Assembly (NCBI GenBank): GCA_019639155.1 | Contig: JAHBSJ010000008.1 | Coordinates: forward strand, 124,001 to 188,000 | Length of the DNA: 64,000 nucleotides | DNA from: Acidobacteriota bacterium | Lineage (GTDB): Bacteria > Acidobacteriota > Blastocatellia > Pyrinomonadales > Pyrinomonadaceae | Direction: 5' to 3' | Part shown: one piece after another, positions 46,988 to 55,793 of the stretch | Position numbering within the stretch: position 1 is the stretch's first letter | Layout of the letters: every line of letters begins with the position of its first letter | The notes under the pieces: generated by a model | The model's database searches: none | What the model was told of the DNA's origin: nothing | Seen by the model: the letters and a program-made list of their open reading frames with translations, nothing else | Program-made: the position numbers and the translations under genes

Positions 46988-49024
46988 TTACTTCACCAAA
47001 ACATGCGTCTCGTCGAGTTCTACGATGAGGCTTTGGTGCGGATCGTGCTGTATCGGTGGTTCCGAATGGTGGGCGTCAAGGATCGGTTCGGCCGAGATCA
47101 GCATTCCCGCGGCTGCTTTTCGTTCCATCTTCCGCATGTACATCGCTTTGTCCGCTGCGATGATAAGTTGGTCGAACGTGCTGCCGTGCCGCGGATAGCC
47201 GGCGCTGCCGAGACTGACTCCCACCGAGCCTTTAGAGTCGCCGACGACCAGTTCGAAATCTGTCACAGCCTTTTCTATACGCAAGCACAGTTCGTCGACA
47301 TTGTTGTTTGCTGTTTCCGGCACAAGTGCCACAAACTCATCTCCGCCATAGCGGGCAAGAAAGTCGTAGTCGCGCAGCTGTTCCTTTATGACCGAACTGA
47401 CCTCTTTTAGAAGCTTGTCGCCGAACTTATGTCCGAGGTTGTCGTTGACCGTCTTGAATCCGTCTAGGTCAAGCATGAGCAGTTGAAAACTCGATCCGGC
47501 TCGGGTTGCCCTTGCGACCTCCTTTTCAAATTGCTGCTGAAGGCTGCGCGCATTAGGCAGGCCTGTCAGCGGGTCGGTCATCGCGTGCATCTTAGCCTCG
47601 CTGTGTTCGAGCGATTTGTCGATCGCATCTGCCGCTATTCGCGATATAGTGTCCAATAGACGGAGATGTTCCTCAGCGTACGATTTCAGTTCCCGTGAAT
47701 AAATGGTCACGGCACCTATCGTCTCCTCGCCTGAGATAAGCGGAACCGATGCCAGCGTACCGTATAGTTGGGTAAGATCCGGACGGGTCGTGTAAAAATC
47801 AAGATCGGGATCGACATTTGCAATGGTCTCCAAATTCTTTAACGCAAAACCCGTTGCGCCTTTTCCGACCTTCACCCTCATTTTCAATATTCGTTTAGCG
47901 TTGAGGCCCTCGACATGTGCCGCCGAGGCCGATTCTTTGTCCTCATTGAGCAGGAAAAGAGCGCATGTGTCGAACGGAACGAACTCCCTCAGCTTTCGCG
48001 AAAAAAGCTGCAGCGTTTGCTGCGGTGTAACCGTAATGCTGAATTCCCTGGCAAGCTCATACAAATTGAAGACCTCACGGTTTGCCCTCTTTATCTGTTC
48101 GACGAATTCGTCGTCTTTCGCTTTAGGGGCATTTCCGGGAGCGTCGTCATACGCAAGCCCGCTTTGGGCGATCTCGTCCTCAAGCGCCGAAAGATATCGC
48201 AGCAAGACAGCCACGATCTGAGGATCAAACCTGGTGCCGGATTCTGCCTGCATTATCTGCCTGGCTTTTTCACGTGACATCGCGGGTCTGTAAGGACGCG
48301 TTCCACGCAAGGTGTCATAAGCGTCAGCGACGGTCAGGATCCGCGCTGTCAGCGGTATCTCTTCGCCCTTCAAACCGTCGGGATACCCGGACCCGTCCCA
48401 ACATTCGTGATGGTACTTGACCGTCGGCACGACCGGTACATCAAAGCCGATCTTTTCGAGAATCGATGCTCCTACGACCGAATGTATCTTCGTTTTCTCA
48501 AGTTCAGCCGGCGTGAGTTTGCCGGGCTTGTTCAGGATGTGGTCCGGTACGGCCAGTTTTCCGATGTCATGAAGTAATGCACCGGTCCTCAGAGCCTCCA
48601 TCTCTATCGGAGAGACACCCATCAATTTGCCGAGCCCGAGAGAATATATCTGGGCGCGCCGGACATGTCCGACGCTGATCTGGTCACGAGCGTCAATGGC
48701 AGTTGCCAACGCCTCCACGGTAGCAAGATGTATCTCATTCACCCGCACCAGTTGGGAGGTCTTTTCTGCCAACGTCTTCCGGCTCCCAATGAACGACCAC
48801 AAACTAACAACCCCCAGCGGGATGGTGAGGAACAGAGAAAGCCAGCCGAAAACGAGAACGGCGAGACAAGACAGGACAAACAAGGCTGCCACGGAGCCTG
48901 CAAGTACGGAAGTGTTATCTTTAAGAACGCTGATTCCCATTACGATCAACCGAGGTCGGAGTACTAAGAGGCCGGCAAATGAGGGGAGAAGCGGCCTATT
49001 GCTTGAATTCAAATCTCGTGCCAC
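46988..49024 (-). CDS. HD-GYP / GAF / GGDEF cyclic-di-GMP protein
   Basis: 678 residues. Two hydrophobic helices lie near the start (VAALFVLSCLAVLVFGWLSL region). An HD-GYP phosphodiesterase domain spans about 100-280, with TGALLHDIGKLAVPDHIL and HHECWDGSGYPDGLKGEEIP complete. A GAF domain spans about 300-455. A diguanylate cyclase domain spans about 490-655 with an intact YGGDEFVAL, and the inhibitory RxxD site appears as RDYD five residues earlier. The protein thus carries both synthesis and breakdown sites for cyclic-di-GMP, with the GAF domain between them as the likely switch. The start is GTG 49024; an internal ATG (MGISVLKDN) 28 codons later is possible. Its 3' end is seven bases from the Omp85 gene. 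Confidence 0.92.
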   Translation of the reverse strand: MARDLNSSNRPLLPSFAGLLVLRPRLIVMGISVLKDNTSVLAGSVAALFVLSCLAVLVFGWLSLFLTIPLGVVSLWSFIGSRKTLAEKTSQLVRVNEIHLATVEALATAIDARDQISVGHVRRAQIYSLGLGKLMGVSPIEMEALRTGALLHDIGKLAVPDHILNKPGKLTPAELEKTKIHSVVGASILEKIGFDVPVVPTVKYHHECWDGSGYPDGLKGEEIPLTARILTVADAYDTLRGTRPYRPAMSREKARQIMQAESGTRFDPQIVAVLLRYLSALEDEIAQSGLAYDDAPGNAPKAKDDEFVEQIKRANREVFNLYELAREFSITVTPQQTLQLFSRKLREFVPFDTCALFLLNEDKESASAAHVEGLNAKRILKMRVKVGKGATGFALKNLETIANVDPDLDFYTTRPDLTQLYGTLASVPLISGEETIGAVTIYSRELKSYAEEHLRLLDTISRIAADAIDKSLEHSEAKMHAMTDPLTGLPNARSLQQQFEKEVARATRAGSSFQLLMLDLDGFKTVNDNLGHKFGDKLLKEVSSVIKEQLRDYDFLARYGGDEFVALVPETANNNVDELCLRIEKAVTDFELVVGDSKGSVGVSLGSAGYPRHGSTFDQLIIAADKAMYMRKMERKAAAGMLISAEPILDAHHSEPPIQHDPHQSLIVELDETHVLVK

Positions 49025-49164
49025 GCGTGCGGCACATCGGATTCCCTTTTAAATGTAGGTCTTTGAGGAAAAATGCGGGAAATGGAGGTTATTGCGACGG
49101 GTCAAAAAGACGTGTTTTCGAGCGTAAACCTGTCAATCTGACCGACCCCAACTAATGCGATCTG

Positions 49165-49371
49165 CTAGGAGGCGTCGTCAAAATCGTAGCCGTCAAAATC
49201 ATCGTCGAGACGATCTTCGTCCTCTTCCGCACGGAGGTCGAGTTCTATCGGATCGAGGCCGACAACGACAAGCGAGGCTCCGCACTCTTCGCATTCCGCG
49301 ACGTCGCCTTGCTCGACTTCGGCATCAACATAAACTTCTTCATCACATTCCGGGCAAATAGAGGTAGGCAT
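49165..49371 (-). CDS. LysW-like zinc-ribbon protein lacking the carrier C-terminus
   Basis: A 68-residue acidic protein. Two CxxC pairs (CPEC at 6-9, CEEC at 27-30) form a zinc ribbon, and the following GASLVVVGLDPIELDL matches LysW, the amino-group carrier of the AAA lysine/arginine pathway. True LysW ends in EDWGE, whose terminal glutamate carries the substrate; this one ends in a longer acidic tail, DDDFDGYDFDDAS, and has no EDWGE. It also stands alone with no LysX, LysZ or LysY gene nearby. A carrier role is therefore doubtful; a zinc-dependent protein-interaction role is possible but unproven. A Shine-Dalgarno-like GGAGAAG lies about 10 bases before the ATG. Confidence 0.72.
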   Translation of the reverse strand: MPTSICPECDEEVYVDAEVEQGDVAECEECGASLVVVGLDPIELDLRAEEDEDRLDDDFDGYDFDDAS

Positions 49372-49473
49372 TGTTGTAAGACTTCTCCGTGAAAGAAAGA
49401 AAAAATGACGTGCAGCCTTCGCCTGACAGCTCGCTGCAGCGACATTTATAAATCTAACCTTTGCGGGCTCGAT

Positions 49474-49503
49474 TTGGCAAGACAGAAATTTGAGCGCGAT
49501 ACT
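49474..49503 (+). promoter_or_regulatory. Candidate promoter for the PfkB-family kinase gene
   Basis: TTGGCA at 49474-49479, 18 bases, GATACT at 49498-49503, then nine bases to the ATG at 49513. The leader would be almost absent, matching other starts in this window with a -10 box 7-9 bases upstream and no Shine-Dalgarno sequence. Confidence 0.35.
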
Positions 49504-49512
49504 CTCTTTCGT

Positions 49513-50451
49513 ATGAAACCTTTGTTCGAACTGCCGGCGGGCCGGCGATACGATGTCGTTGGATTTGGCTCAAATGCCGTTGATAACATCATCGTTGTAG
49601 ATTCCTATCCGAAATTCAATAGCAAAAAAGAATTCCTCTCGCATCGAAGGCTGGCCGGCGGCGAGGCAGCGTCAACCATGGTCGGGCTGACCAGGCTTGG
49701 CCTGAGAACGGCATATGCAGGAAGTTTCGGCGATGACGAAGATGGAAAATTTGGTTTCAGCTCGCTTTCGGAAGAGGGTGTTGATGTCTCTTTCAGCCGT
49801 ATTGTCGAAAATGCCCGTACTCAATCAGCGTTCATCATCGTCGATAAGAACAGCGGAGAAAGGACAATACTTTGGAAGCGGGACGCATCACTGAATTTCC
49901 CCACAGAAGCGGTACCCGTCGAACTTGCCGCTGAAGCAAGGGTTTTGCATCTCACACCGCACGATCTAGATGCAGCGGTGATGATGGCGGAAGCCGCACG
50001 TTCGGCGGGTACTATTGTGACGATCGATATCGATTCGCCAACTAACAGCTATGAGCTGCTGCTTCCGCTTGTTGACGTCTGCATCGTTTCCGACAATTTT
50101 CCGCGCGCTGCTTTTGGCGAAAGTGACCCGCGACGGGGCCTGAAAATGATAAAGGAGAAGTTTGGCTGTACGATAGCAGGCATCACCTTGGGTTCAAGGG
50201 GCTCAATGTTCCTATCCGACGATGGGATCAATGAGTCACCGGCATTTGCGGCTCCGGGCGGTTGTAAAGACACGACCGGAGCGGGCGACGCGTTCCGTGC
50301 AGGCTTCATTTTTGGGATGTTATCGGGTTCCGGCATCGCCGGATGTGCGAGGTCGGCAAATGCGGTCGCGGCATTGAAATGCCGCAGCATCGGTGCGCGC
50401 TCCGCGCTCCCAACTGCCAAAGAATTATCAACATTGTTGAAAAATTACTAG
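49513..50451 (+). CDS. PfkB-family (ribokinase-like) carbohydrate kinase
   Basis: About 312 residues. The N-terminus YDVVGFGSNAVDNIIVVDSY and the glycine pair in RLAGGEAASTMVGLTRLG are the first PfkB signature. The second, DTTGAGDAFRAGFIFGM near residue 255, holds the catalytic aspartate and anion hole. Substrate contacts do not match one named member, so ribokinase, fructokinase or nucleoside kinase remain open. An open frame extends upstream to 49405, but the ATG at 49513 gives a family-sized protein. It is flanked by the divergent LysW-like gene and followed by a GGDEF gene after 112 bases. Confidence 0.85.
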   Translation: MKPLFELPAGRRYDVVGFGSNAVDNIIVVDSYPKFNSKKEFLSHRRLAGGEAASTMVGLTRLGLRTAYAGSFGDDEDGKFGFSSLSEEGVDVSFSRIVENARTQSAFIIVDKNSGERTILWKRDASLNFPTEAVPVELAAEARVLHLTPHDLDAAVMMAEAARSAGTIVTIDIDSPTNSYELLLPLVDVCIVSDNFPRAAFGESDPRRGLKMIKEKFGCTIAGITLGSRGSMFLSDDGINESPAFAAPGGCKDTTGAGDAFRAGFIFGMLSGSGIAGCARSANAVAALKCRSIGARSALPTAKELSTLLKNY

Positions 50452-50563
50452 ACATCACTCTCATCCTTGGCGTAAAATCGAAAAGTGAGCTCCCGCACTC
50501 ATCGCAAAGTTTCTGCTTTTCCTCCCGTCGCTCGATAGAACGGCAGATATTTCTCCAGGTAAA

Positions 50564-51781
50564 ATGGACTCAAAGTTAGGCCTGATAATTCAGATCGCAG
50601 GCGTGGCACTCATCACGCTCCTGACGCTTTTCCTACGGCGTTCCATCAACGTGCCTGCTCTCCGCCATTGGACAAACGCCTGGCTGTTTCAATGTTTTGC
50701 ACTGTTCTGCCTCCGCCTCGCTTTCAGCTACGAGGAATATTCGCTGCAGCTTCTCGGGTTTTTCTTTCTATCTCAATATCTCTTCGGCTACCTCCTTGTA
50801 TTGGGATGCCGCAGTCTGTCGAAAGACAGCAAGACCGGCATTCTCAGCGAGATATTCGTCCTGCCTTTCATCTTGCTGGCGTTCGGACTGCCATTTCTCG
50901 GGAGTGAACTGAACCTGATAATCAACGTTCATTCTCTTCTGGTCGCAGGGTTTTTTGCCATAGCGTTTTCTACACTATGGAGAACTAAACTGAAGACATT
51001 CGGCTGGAAGGTAATGCTCGTCGCTTTAGGGTTGCTAGTATTGGATTTTTCGCACTATTTTGCGGAATATGCACTTCGAAACTACGCTGTCATGAGCGTA
51101 GGGCTCTTGGAATATAACTCGGTTATCGACCTCGTTCTGCAGATCCTGCTTGGCTTCGGAATGGTGATCATCCTGCTCGAACAGGTTCTTAACGATGCCA
51201 AGGTCGCAAACGAGAAGCTTAAAAAGGCGCATGAAAAACTTGAGGAACTTGCACATATCGATCCCCTGACCACGGCATTGAACCGCCACGCGTTTTATGG
51301 CTATCTCAACCGCAAAGGAAACGAAGGCAAAGAACTGTACGGGTGTCTTGGATTTTTCGATATTGATGACCTGAAAGAGGTCAACGACCAGTTCGGGCAT
51401 GGTGTCGGCGACGCGGTAATTCGCAGCGTGGTCCGGGCGATAAGGGACTTGATCCGAAGCGAAGATCTGATATTCCGTTGGGGCGGCGATGAGTTCTTCG
51501 TTCTGATGATCGGTGTCAGCGCCGAGGCTGCAGCCGTTCGCATGAGAAAGGTCGAGGAGATCCTGAAGGATATCAACATCGACGGCGTCCCGTATCCGAT
51601 GACAATATGCGTTTCGCACGCTTTCGAGGATTTCACCAGCCTTTCAGAGATCGAGGACACTATTCAAAAGGCCGACGCCGGAATGTACCGCGTAAAGCAA
51701 ACAAGGAAATTGAACCAGGACGCTGACGAGATCTCGGAGATCTTGGACGACCTATTCGAGGACATCGAGGTAGTTCGCTGA
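50564..51781 (+). CDS. Membrane-bound diguanylate cyclase (GGDEF)
   Basis: 405 residues: about seven membrane helices (1-205) of the 7TM sensor type, a short coiled linker (ANEKLKKAHEKLEELAH), then a GGDEF domain at about 225-385. The active site reads RWGGDEFFVLM, and the inhibitory RxxD site is present as RSED five residues before it, so it should make cyclic-di-GMP and be product-inhibited. The DPLTTALNRHAF motif marks the domain start. The signal sensed is unknown. A strong bidirectional terminator separates it from the convergent dienelactone hydrolase gene. Confidence 0.92.
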   Translation: MDSKLGLIIQIAGVALITLLTLFLRRSINVPALRHWTNAWLFQCFALFCLRLAFSYEEYSLQLLGFFFLSQYLFGYLLVLGCRSLSKDSKTGILSEIFVLPFILLAFGLPFLGSELNLIINVHSLLVAGFFAIAFSTLWRTKLKTFGWKVMLVALGLLVLDFSHYFAEYALRNYAVMSVGLLEYNSVIDLVLQILLGFGMVIILLEQVLNDAKVANEKLKKAHEKLEELAHIDPLTTALNRHAFYGYLNRKGNEGKELYGCLGFFDIDDLKEVNDQFGHGVGDAVIRSVVRAIRDLIRSEDLIFRWGGDEFFVLMIGVSAEAAAVRMRKVEEILKDINIDGVPYPMTICVSHAFEDFTSLSEIEDTIQKADAGMYRVKQTRKLNQDADEISEILDDLFEDIEVVR

Positions 51782-51799
51782 GTCGATCGAAATATTTGA

Positions 51800-51836
51800 A
51801 AAAAGCCGGGCCGAATATGATCAGGCCCGGCTTTTT
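51800..51836. terminator. Bidirectional rho-independent terminator
   Basis: AAAAAGCCGGGCC at 51800-51812 pairs perfectly with GGCCCGGCTTTTT at 51824-51836 around an 11-base loop. It has a T-run on either strand and sits between two convergent genes, so it should serve both. Confidence 0.9.
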
Positions 51837-51855
51837 CTGCGTGATCAGCACGTGA

Positions 51856-52521
51856 TCAAAGCCGGTCCTTGAAATGTCCGGTGACCAAAGCCCATGCATC
51901 GAAGGCGGCCGTTTCGTTATAGACCTCAGGACGCGTGTTGTTGAAAAACGCGTGATCCGCATCGTATTTCGCCGATGTGACCGGAAGTTCAAATCGTTCC
52001 GCGGCATCTTCGAGGCCCGCCACTTTTTCAGGCGTTATCCAAGCGTCTCGCGTACCCGAAACGAAAATGGTGGGCACCGTCAGTTTTTCCAGAACGCTGT
52101 CATCGGGGATATCACCATAGAAAGGAGCCGCGGCGCTGACGCCTTCCAGTACGCATGCCGCGTGCAAGGCGAAAGTGCCGCCCATGCAATAGCCCGTGAT
52201 TCCGAAATGCGTTATCCCGTAAGCGACGCGAGCCGCTGCGATGGCGTGTTTGATAGTATCGAGGCCGTCCTCGATCGCGAGGCCATGCATCAGCCTCGAC
52301 GCTTCTTCAGGGTCTTTCGTTACCACGCCGCGGTAAAGGTCGGGTGCTATGCAGACGAAGCCTTCGTCGGCATAGCGGCCCGCAATGTCCTTGACATGGT
52401 CGTTCAAGCCCCACCATTCGTGGATCAATATCACGGCCTTGTCGGTGTCGGCATCGGGCATCGCAATATATGCGCTGGCCGCGCCGTTAGCGGTATCAAA
52501 AGTGAGTGTTTCAGTCCTCAT
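51856..52521 (-). CDS. Dienelactone hydrolase family protein
   Basis: A 221-residue alpha/beta hydrolase. The nucleophile elbow is GYCMGGTFAL with Cys as nucleophile, the acid is the Asp in SGTRDAWITPE, and the base is the His in DADHAFFN, giving the Cys-Asp-His triad of the DLH family. The IHEWWGLNDHVKDIA segment near the start is also typical. The ATG at 52521 is preferred over a longer frame because GGAGG lies just upstream on the minus strand. The natural substrate is unknown; dienelactone itself is not implied, as no aromatic-degradation genes are near. Confidence 0.88.
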   Translation of the reverse strand: MRTETLTFDTANGAASAYIAMPDADTDKAVILIHEWWGLNDHVKDIAGRYADEGFVCIAPDLYRGVVTKDPEEASRLMHGLAIEDGLDTIKHAIAAARVAYGITHFGITGYCMGGTFALHAACVLEGVSAAAPFYGDIPDDSVLEKLTVPTIFVSGTRDAWITPEKVAGLEDAAERFELPVTSAKYDADHAFFNNTRPEVYNETAAFDAWALVTGHFKDRL

Positions 52522-52564
52522 AAAAAGCCTCCAAAGATCAATTTCCTCAATTATAGAAAAGAAA

Positions 52565-52585
52565 AGGCCGCGAATCACGCGGCCT
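52565..52585 (-). terminator. Terminator of the TonB-dependent receptor gene
   Basis: AGGCCGCG at 52565-52572 pairs with CGCGGCCT at 52578-52585 around a five-base loop. On the minus strand a T-rich stretch (TTTTCTTTTC) follows. It lies 22 bases after the receptor stop. Confidence 0.75.
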
Positions 52586-52607
52586 CTTGCTTAGGGTATG
52601 TCTCGTA

Positions 52608-54944
52608 CTAGAAGAATCTCACCGAGTAACCGATTCGGAACCCGCGGCCGGGCTCGGGCATCAGGTCCTTGATGAACGACAGGTGGTTGCGGTAAAGCTT
52701 GTTGCCGAGATTCGTGGTCCCGCCAAATAGCGTGTGAGCCGCACGGCCGCGAAGAATAGTATAAGAGCCATTGATGTTCACCAACGCATAACCATCGGTT
52801 GCGGTTTCGAGCGGGAACACGTTGCCGAGTTTTCGTTTCGCCGTCAACTGGAGCTCCGGCCTGAGCGAAAGCCCTTTGTAGCGCATCTCTGCACCGAAAC
52901 GCATTCTCGCAGGTGTGATTCGCGGCAGCCGTGTGCCGTTGTCGCGAAGCTCGGCCTTGACCGTGTCAGCGTTCACAAAAAGCGTCATCCAAGAATTTAC
53001 GTCAACGTCGAGCGACGCATCAGCACCGGTGAACGACGCGTTTTCCTGATCGAATTCGGCCACGGGCAGATTGTCGTCCACGTCGATGCGGCCGTCGCCG
53101 TCGCTGTCGACATATTTCAGGAAGACGAAATTGTCGATACGGTAATGGAAGAAGCTGCCGTTCAGGCGAACGCGTTTTGTGCGGTGACGAAGACTGAATT
53201 CGACGCCGTTCGAACGCTCGCGAGCGAGGTTCTGATCCCCTTCTTCATAGGTCACAGTACCGATGTGCGGGCCGTCGTTGTAAAGCTCCTCAAGCGCAGG
53301 TGACCGATACGAGCTTGTAAAACTTGCAACGAAAGCACCGCCTTCCCACAGGCGAAAACGTGCGGCCGCCGATCCTGAAAAGCCCGTGAAGTTGCGCTTG
53401 ATATATTCAGATAGGTTTTCCGGTGAATAGCGGTTCGTTTCGATGCGGCCGCCGAACTGCAATGCGACCCGGTCAAAGTCAACTTCCTGCAGCCCAAATA
53501 CGGCGAAGTTGTTCTGTCGGACCCGACCGTCGATCAGGGCTTCAGCTCCTTCTACACGGTAATTCCTGTTGAATCCCTCGAATCCGAACCGTCCCGAAAG
53601 CCGTTTGTATTTTGCCTGTTCGAAAAAGCCGCGATAGGAGAACGTGTCGTTATAGAAAAGTGTTTTGACATCGTCGATGCCGTCTTCCGTCTCTACCTCA
53701 TCGTGGCGATAACGAGTGTAGTTGACGGAAAAATTACCGCGGCTGATCGCTCCGCCTACATCGCGAAAGCCGCCCTTAAAGCGGATGTTGTGGCTCCGCA
53801 TCGCGATGTCGATCTCTTCATCCGGGGTTTCGGGAAGCTCATTCCGGAACCATCGCTGGATAGCGAACGGGTCGTACTGGCATTCACCTTTTCCTTTGCC
53901 GTCAGCCTCGCACGGATCGCCGTCCTCGTCCACGAGCAGCTTGCCTTCTTCGAATAATGCGGCGTACGGAATGCCGTAACGGCGGCGGTCATAACTGTAG
54001 GAACCGGAGAAGAAACCCTTCTCGCCGAAATAGCCCAGGCTGCCGCCCGCGCCGAAAGAGCGTGACGACGAATTCGGAATTCGGCCAAGCGGTGTTTTCA
54101 GATCGCCTTCGCGCATGCCCGTTCCGTGGCCCTTCAAAACCCATTTGTCCCAACCATATTCAACTCCGCCGGAAACCGATCCTTGTCTGTTGTTGGTTCC
54201 GCCGAGTGTAGTGAAATAGCCGCGGAGCCCCGGATGAGCGTCGTTTTCGTCAGATGTGACCGCGTTCACTACTCCGCCGATAGCGTTCGAGCCGTAAAGC
54301 AGCGTCGCCGGGCCTTTTATGATCTCCAGGCGTTCCAGGCCGAGTGCATCTACGGGCTCGCCGTGATCGCCGGACTGAGAACCGACGGAGCCATTTCGAA
54401 CGCCGTCCTGAAGTACGAGAACACGATCGCCGTCAAAACCGCGTATCACAGGCCGCGAGCTTCCGGGCCCGAACGCTCGTTTTCCGACGCCAGCTTCCTT
54501 GTCCAGGATCTCACCGATCGATGTGCTCGCCTGTTCCGCAATACGCAGGCTTCCGACTGCGTTGACGGATTTTACCGTTTCAAAGACCGATTCTTCACTG
54601 CCGGTTGCGGATACGGTTACTTCCTCGCGTATAGAGCCGATGCTCATCGAAAAATCGATGTTCGCCAGAGCGGTGCCGGCGACGGTCACCGAACGTGTCT
54701 GATCGGAAAAGCCGTCCTTGTGCGTGATGATCGTGTAACGGCCGTTAGGGACGTTGGTGAATTCGTAGCGTCCGTTCGCGTCCGTTTCGACGGACGTCCG
54801 CAGTTGGCTGATCTGCACAGAAACGCCGCTGAGCGGCTGTCCGTTGATCTGTGTGGTGATCGTACCGCTGATCGAGCCTGTCTGGGCAAACGCCGATACA
54901 GTAAAGAAAAGAACCAGTGCAAAAATACCCGTAATTGACTTCAT
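52608..54944 (-). CDS. TonB-dependent receptor with N-terminal carboxypeptidase-regulatory-like domain
   Basis: 778 residues. Signal peptide (about 1-20, FALVLFFTVSAFAQTG), a regulatory-like beta domain (about 22-105, GSISGTITTQINGQPLSGV), plug domain (about 120-240; RPVIRGFDGDRVLVLQDG and LERLEIIKGPATLLYGSNAI), then a 22-strand barrel ending FRIGYSVRFF with a terminal phenylalanine. The plug sequence around SQSGDHGEPVD resembles receptors of the small, often metal-related class, but no ligand can be fixed. AGGAGC precedes the ATG. It is transcribed alone, separated from the upstream dsbA-like gene by a hairpin. Confidence 0.9.
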   Translation of the reverse strand: MKSITGIFALVLFFTVSAFAQTGSISGTITTQINGQPLSGVSVQISQLRTSVETDANGRYEFTNVPNGRYTIITHKDGFSDQTRSVTVAGTALANIDFSMSIGSIREEVTVSATGSEESVFETVKSVNAVGSLRIAEQASTSIGEILDKEAGVGKRAFGPGSSRPVIRGFDGDRVLVLQDGVRNGSVGSQSGDHGEPVDALGLERLEIIKGPATLLYGSNAIGGVVNAVTSDENDAHPGLRGYFTTLGGTNNRQGSVSGGVEYGWDKWVLKGHGTGMREGDLKTPLGRIPNSSSRSFGAGGSLGYFGEKGFFSGSYSYDRRRYGIPYAALFEEGKLLVDEDGDPCEADGKGKGECQYDPFAIQRWFRNELPETPDEEIDIAMRSHNIRFKGGFRDVGGAISRGNFSVNYTRYRHDEVETEDGIDDVKTLFYNDTFSYRGFFEQAKYKRLSGRFGFEGFNRNYRVEGAEALIDGRVRQNNFAVFGLQEVDFDRVALQFGGRIETNRYSPENLSEYIKRNFTGFSGSAAARFRLWEGGAFVASFTSSYRSPALEELYNDGPHIGTVTYEEGDQNLARERSNGVEFSLRHRTKRVRLNGSFFHYRIDNFVFLKYVDSDGDGRIDVDDNLPVAEFDQENASFTGADASLDVDVNSWMTLFVNADTVKAELRDNGTRLPRITPARMRFGAEMRYKGLSLRPELQLTAKRKLGNVFPLETATDGYALVNINGSYTILRGRAAHTLFGGTTNLGNKLYRNHLSFIKDLMPEPGRGFRIGYSVRFF

Positions 54945-55060
54945 AAGCTCCTATTTCCTCCATGAGGACAAAAGCAAAATAGTACGCGAATATCTTCGCC
55001 GTGATCATTCAATTCAATGAATGGCAATTTTCAGGGTATGAGCGGTGCAAAATGCAGTTT

Positions 55061-55097
55061 GCCGGCGTCAGCAGCACTGGATGGTGCTAACGCCGGC
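55061..55097 (-). terminator. Hairpin after the dsbA-like gene
   Basis: GCCGGCGT at 55061-55068 pairs with ACGCCGGC at 55090-55097, extended by AGCA/TGCT after one mismatch. The following minus-strand sequence is only moderately T-rich (AAACTGCATTTTGC). It is a probable terminator 22 bases after the dsbA-like stop. Confidence 0.55.
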
Positions 55098-55119
55098 GAA
55101 AGTACTATTGCGTGGAAGG

Positions 55120-55791
55120 CTAGTTCCTTTCGAGTTCCTGCTTGATCATCGAGCGGAGTTCGCTTTCAAAAAGGCGGTTCATTCTCCTGCCGTTGACGAA
55201 TATAGTAGGCGTCTGTCGAACGCCTACGGTCTGGCCGTCCTGTTTGTCGCGGTCAACTTTTGCTCCGAAACGGTTATCTTTGATCGCGGTGTTGACCGCT
55301 TCTAAATCGAGCCCGAGTTCTTTTGTGAATCGCTCGAATGCGGCCTTTGCGTCCGGCTGTTTAGTTCCCGGCGGTGCGCCGTGTATCTCGCCCCATTCGC
55401 TTTGTTTTGCGAATATCAGGTCGAGAGCCTCCCAATATTTGCCCTGTTCGCCCGCCGACTCGAGGAAGTTGGCCGCCATCATCGAGCTTGGATGGAACGG
55501 CATATACCGGATCACCAGGCGAACGTTCGGCTCGTATTCCTTAACCATCTTTTTGATGGTCGGGCCGAATGCGGCACATGCCTCACATTCAGGGTCGAGG
55601 AATTCGACGATCGTGACCTTCGCATCCGCCGGTCCGAGTGTCGGACTGTCATCGCGTATCAGAAAAGGATTTACCCGATCATCGGTCTTCGCCTTTTCGG
55701 TGACGGTACTCTTGTAATAATTTGATCCCAAAAACACACCGATGATAACGATCACCAGCAGCAACCCAAGTATCTTTATCTCTTTACCCAT
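55120..55791 (-). CDS. DsbA/BdbD-family thiol-disulfide protein
   Basis: 223 residues with one N-terminal membrane anchor (ILGLLLVIVIIGVFLGSNYY) and a periplasmic thioredoxin fold. The active site is CEAC in DPECEACAAFGPTIKKM. A cis-proline region appears as VRQTPTIFVNGRRM, and the helical insert between them matches DsbA-like oxidoreductases of the BdbD/thioredoxin_4 type. It should oxidise cysteines of exported proteins. It starts two bases after the stop of the dsbB-like gene, the membrane protein that would reoxidise it, so the two make a complete disulfide-forming pair. Confidence 0.9.
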   Translation of the reverse strand: MGKEIKILGLLLVIVIIGVFLGSNYYKSTVTEKAKTDDRVNPFLIRDDSPTLGPADAKVTIVEFLDPECEACAAFGPTIKKMVKEYEPNVRLVIRYMPFHPSSMMAANFLESAGEQGKYWEALDLIFAKQSEWGEIHGAPPGTKQPDAKAAFERFTKELGLDLEAVNTAIKDNRFGAKVDRDKQDGQTVGVRQTPTIFVNGRRMNRLFESELRSMIKQELERN

Positions 55792-55793
55792 AG

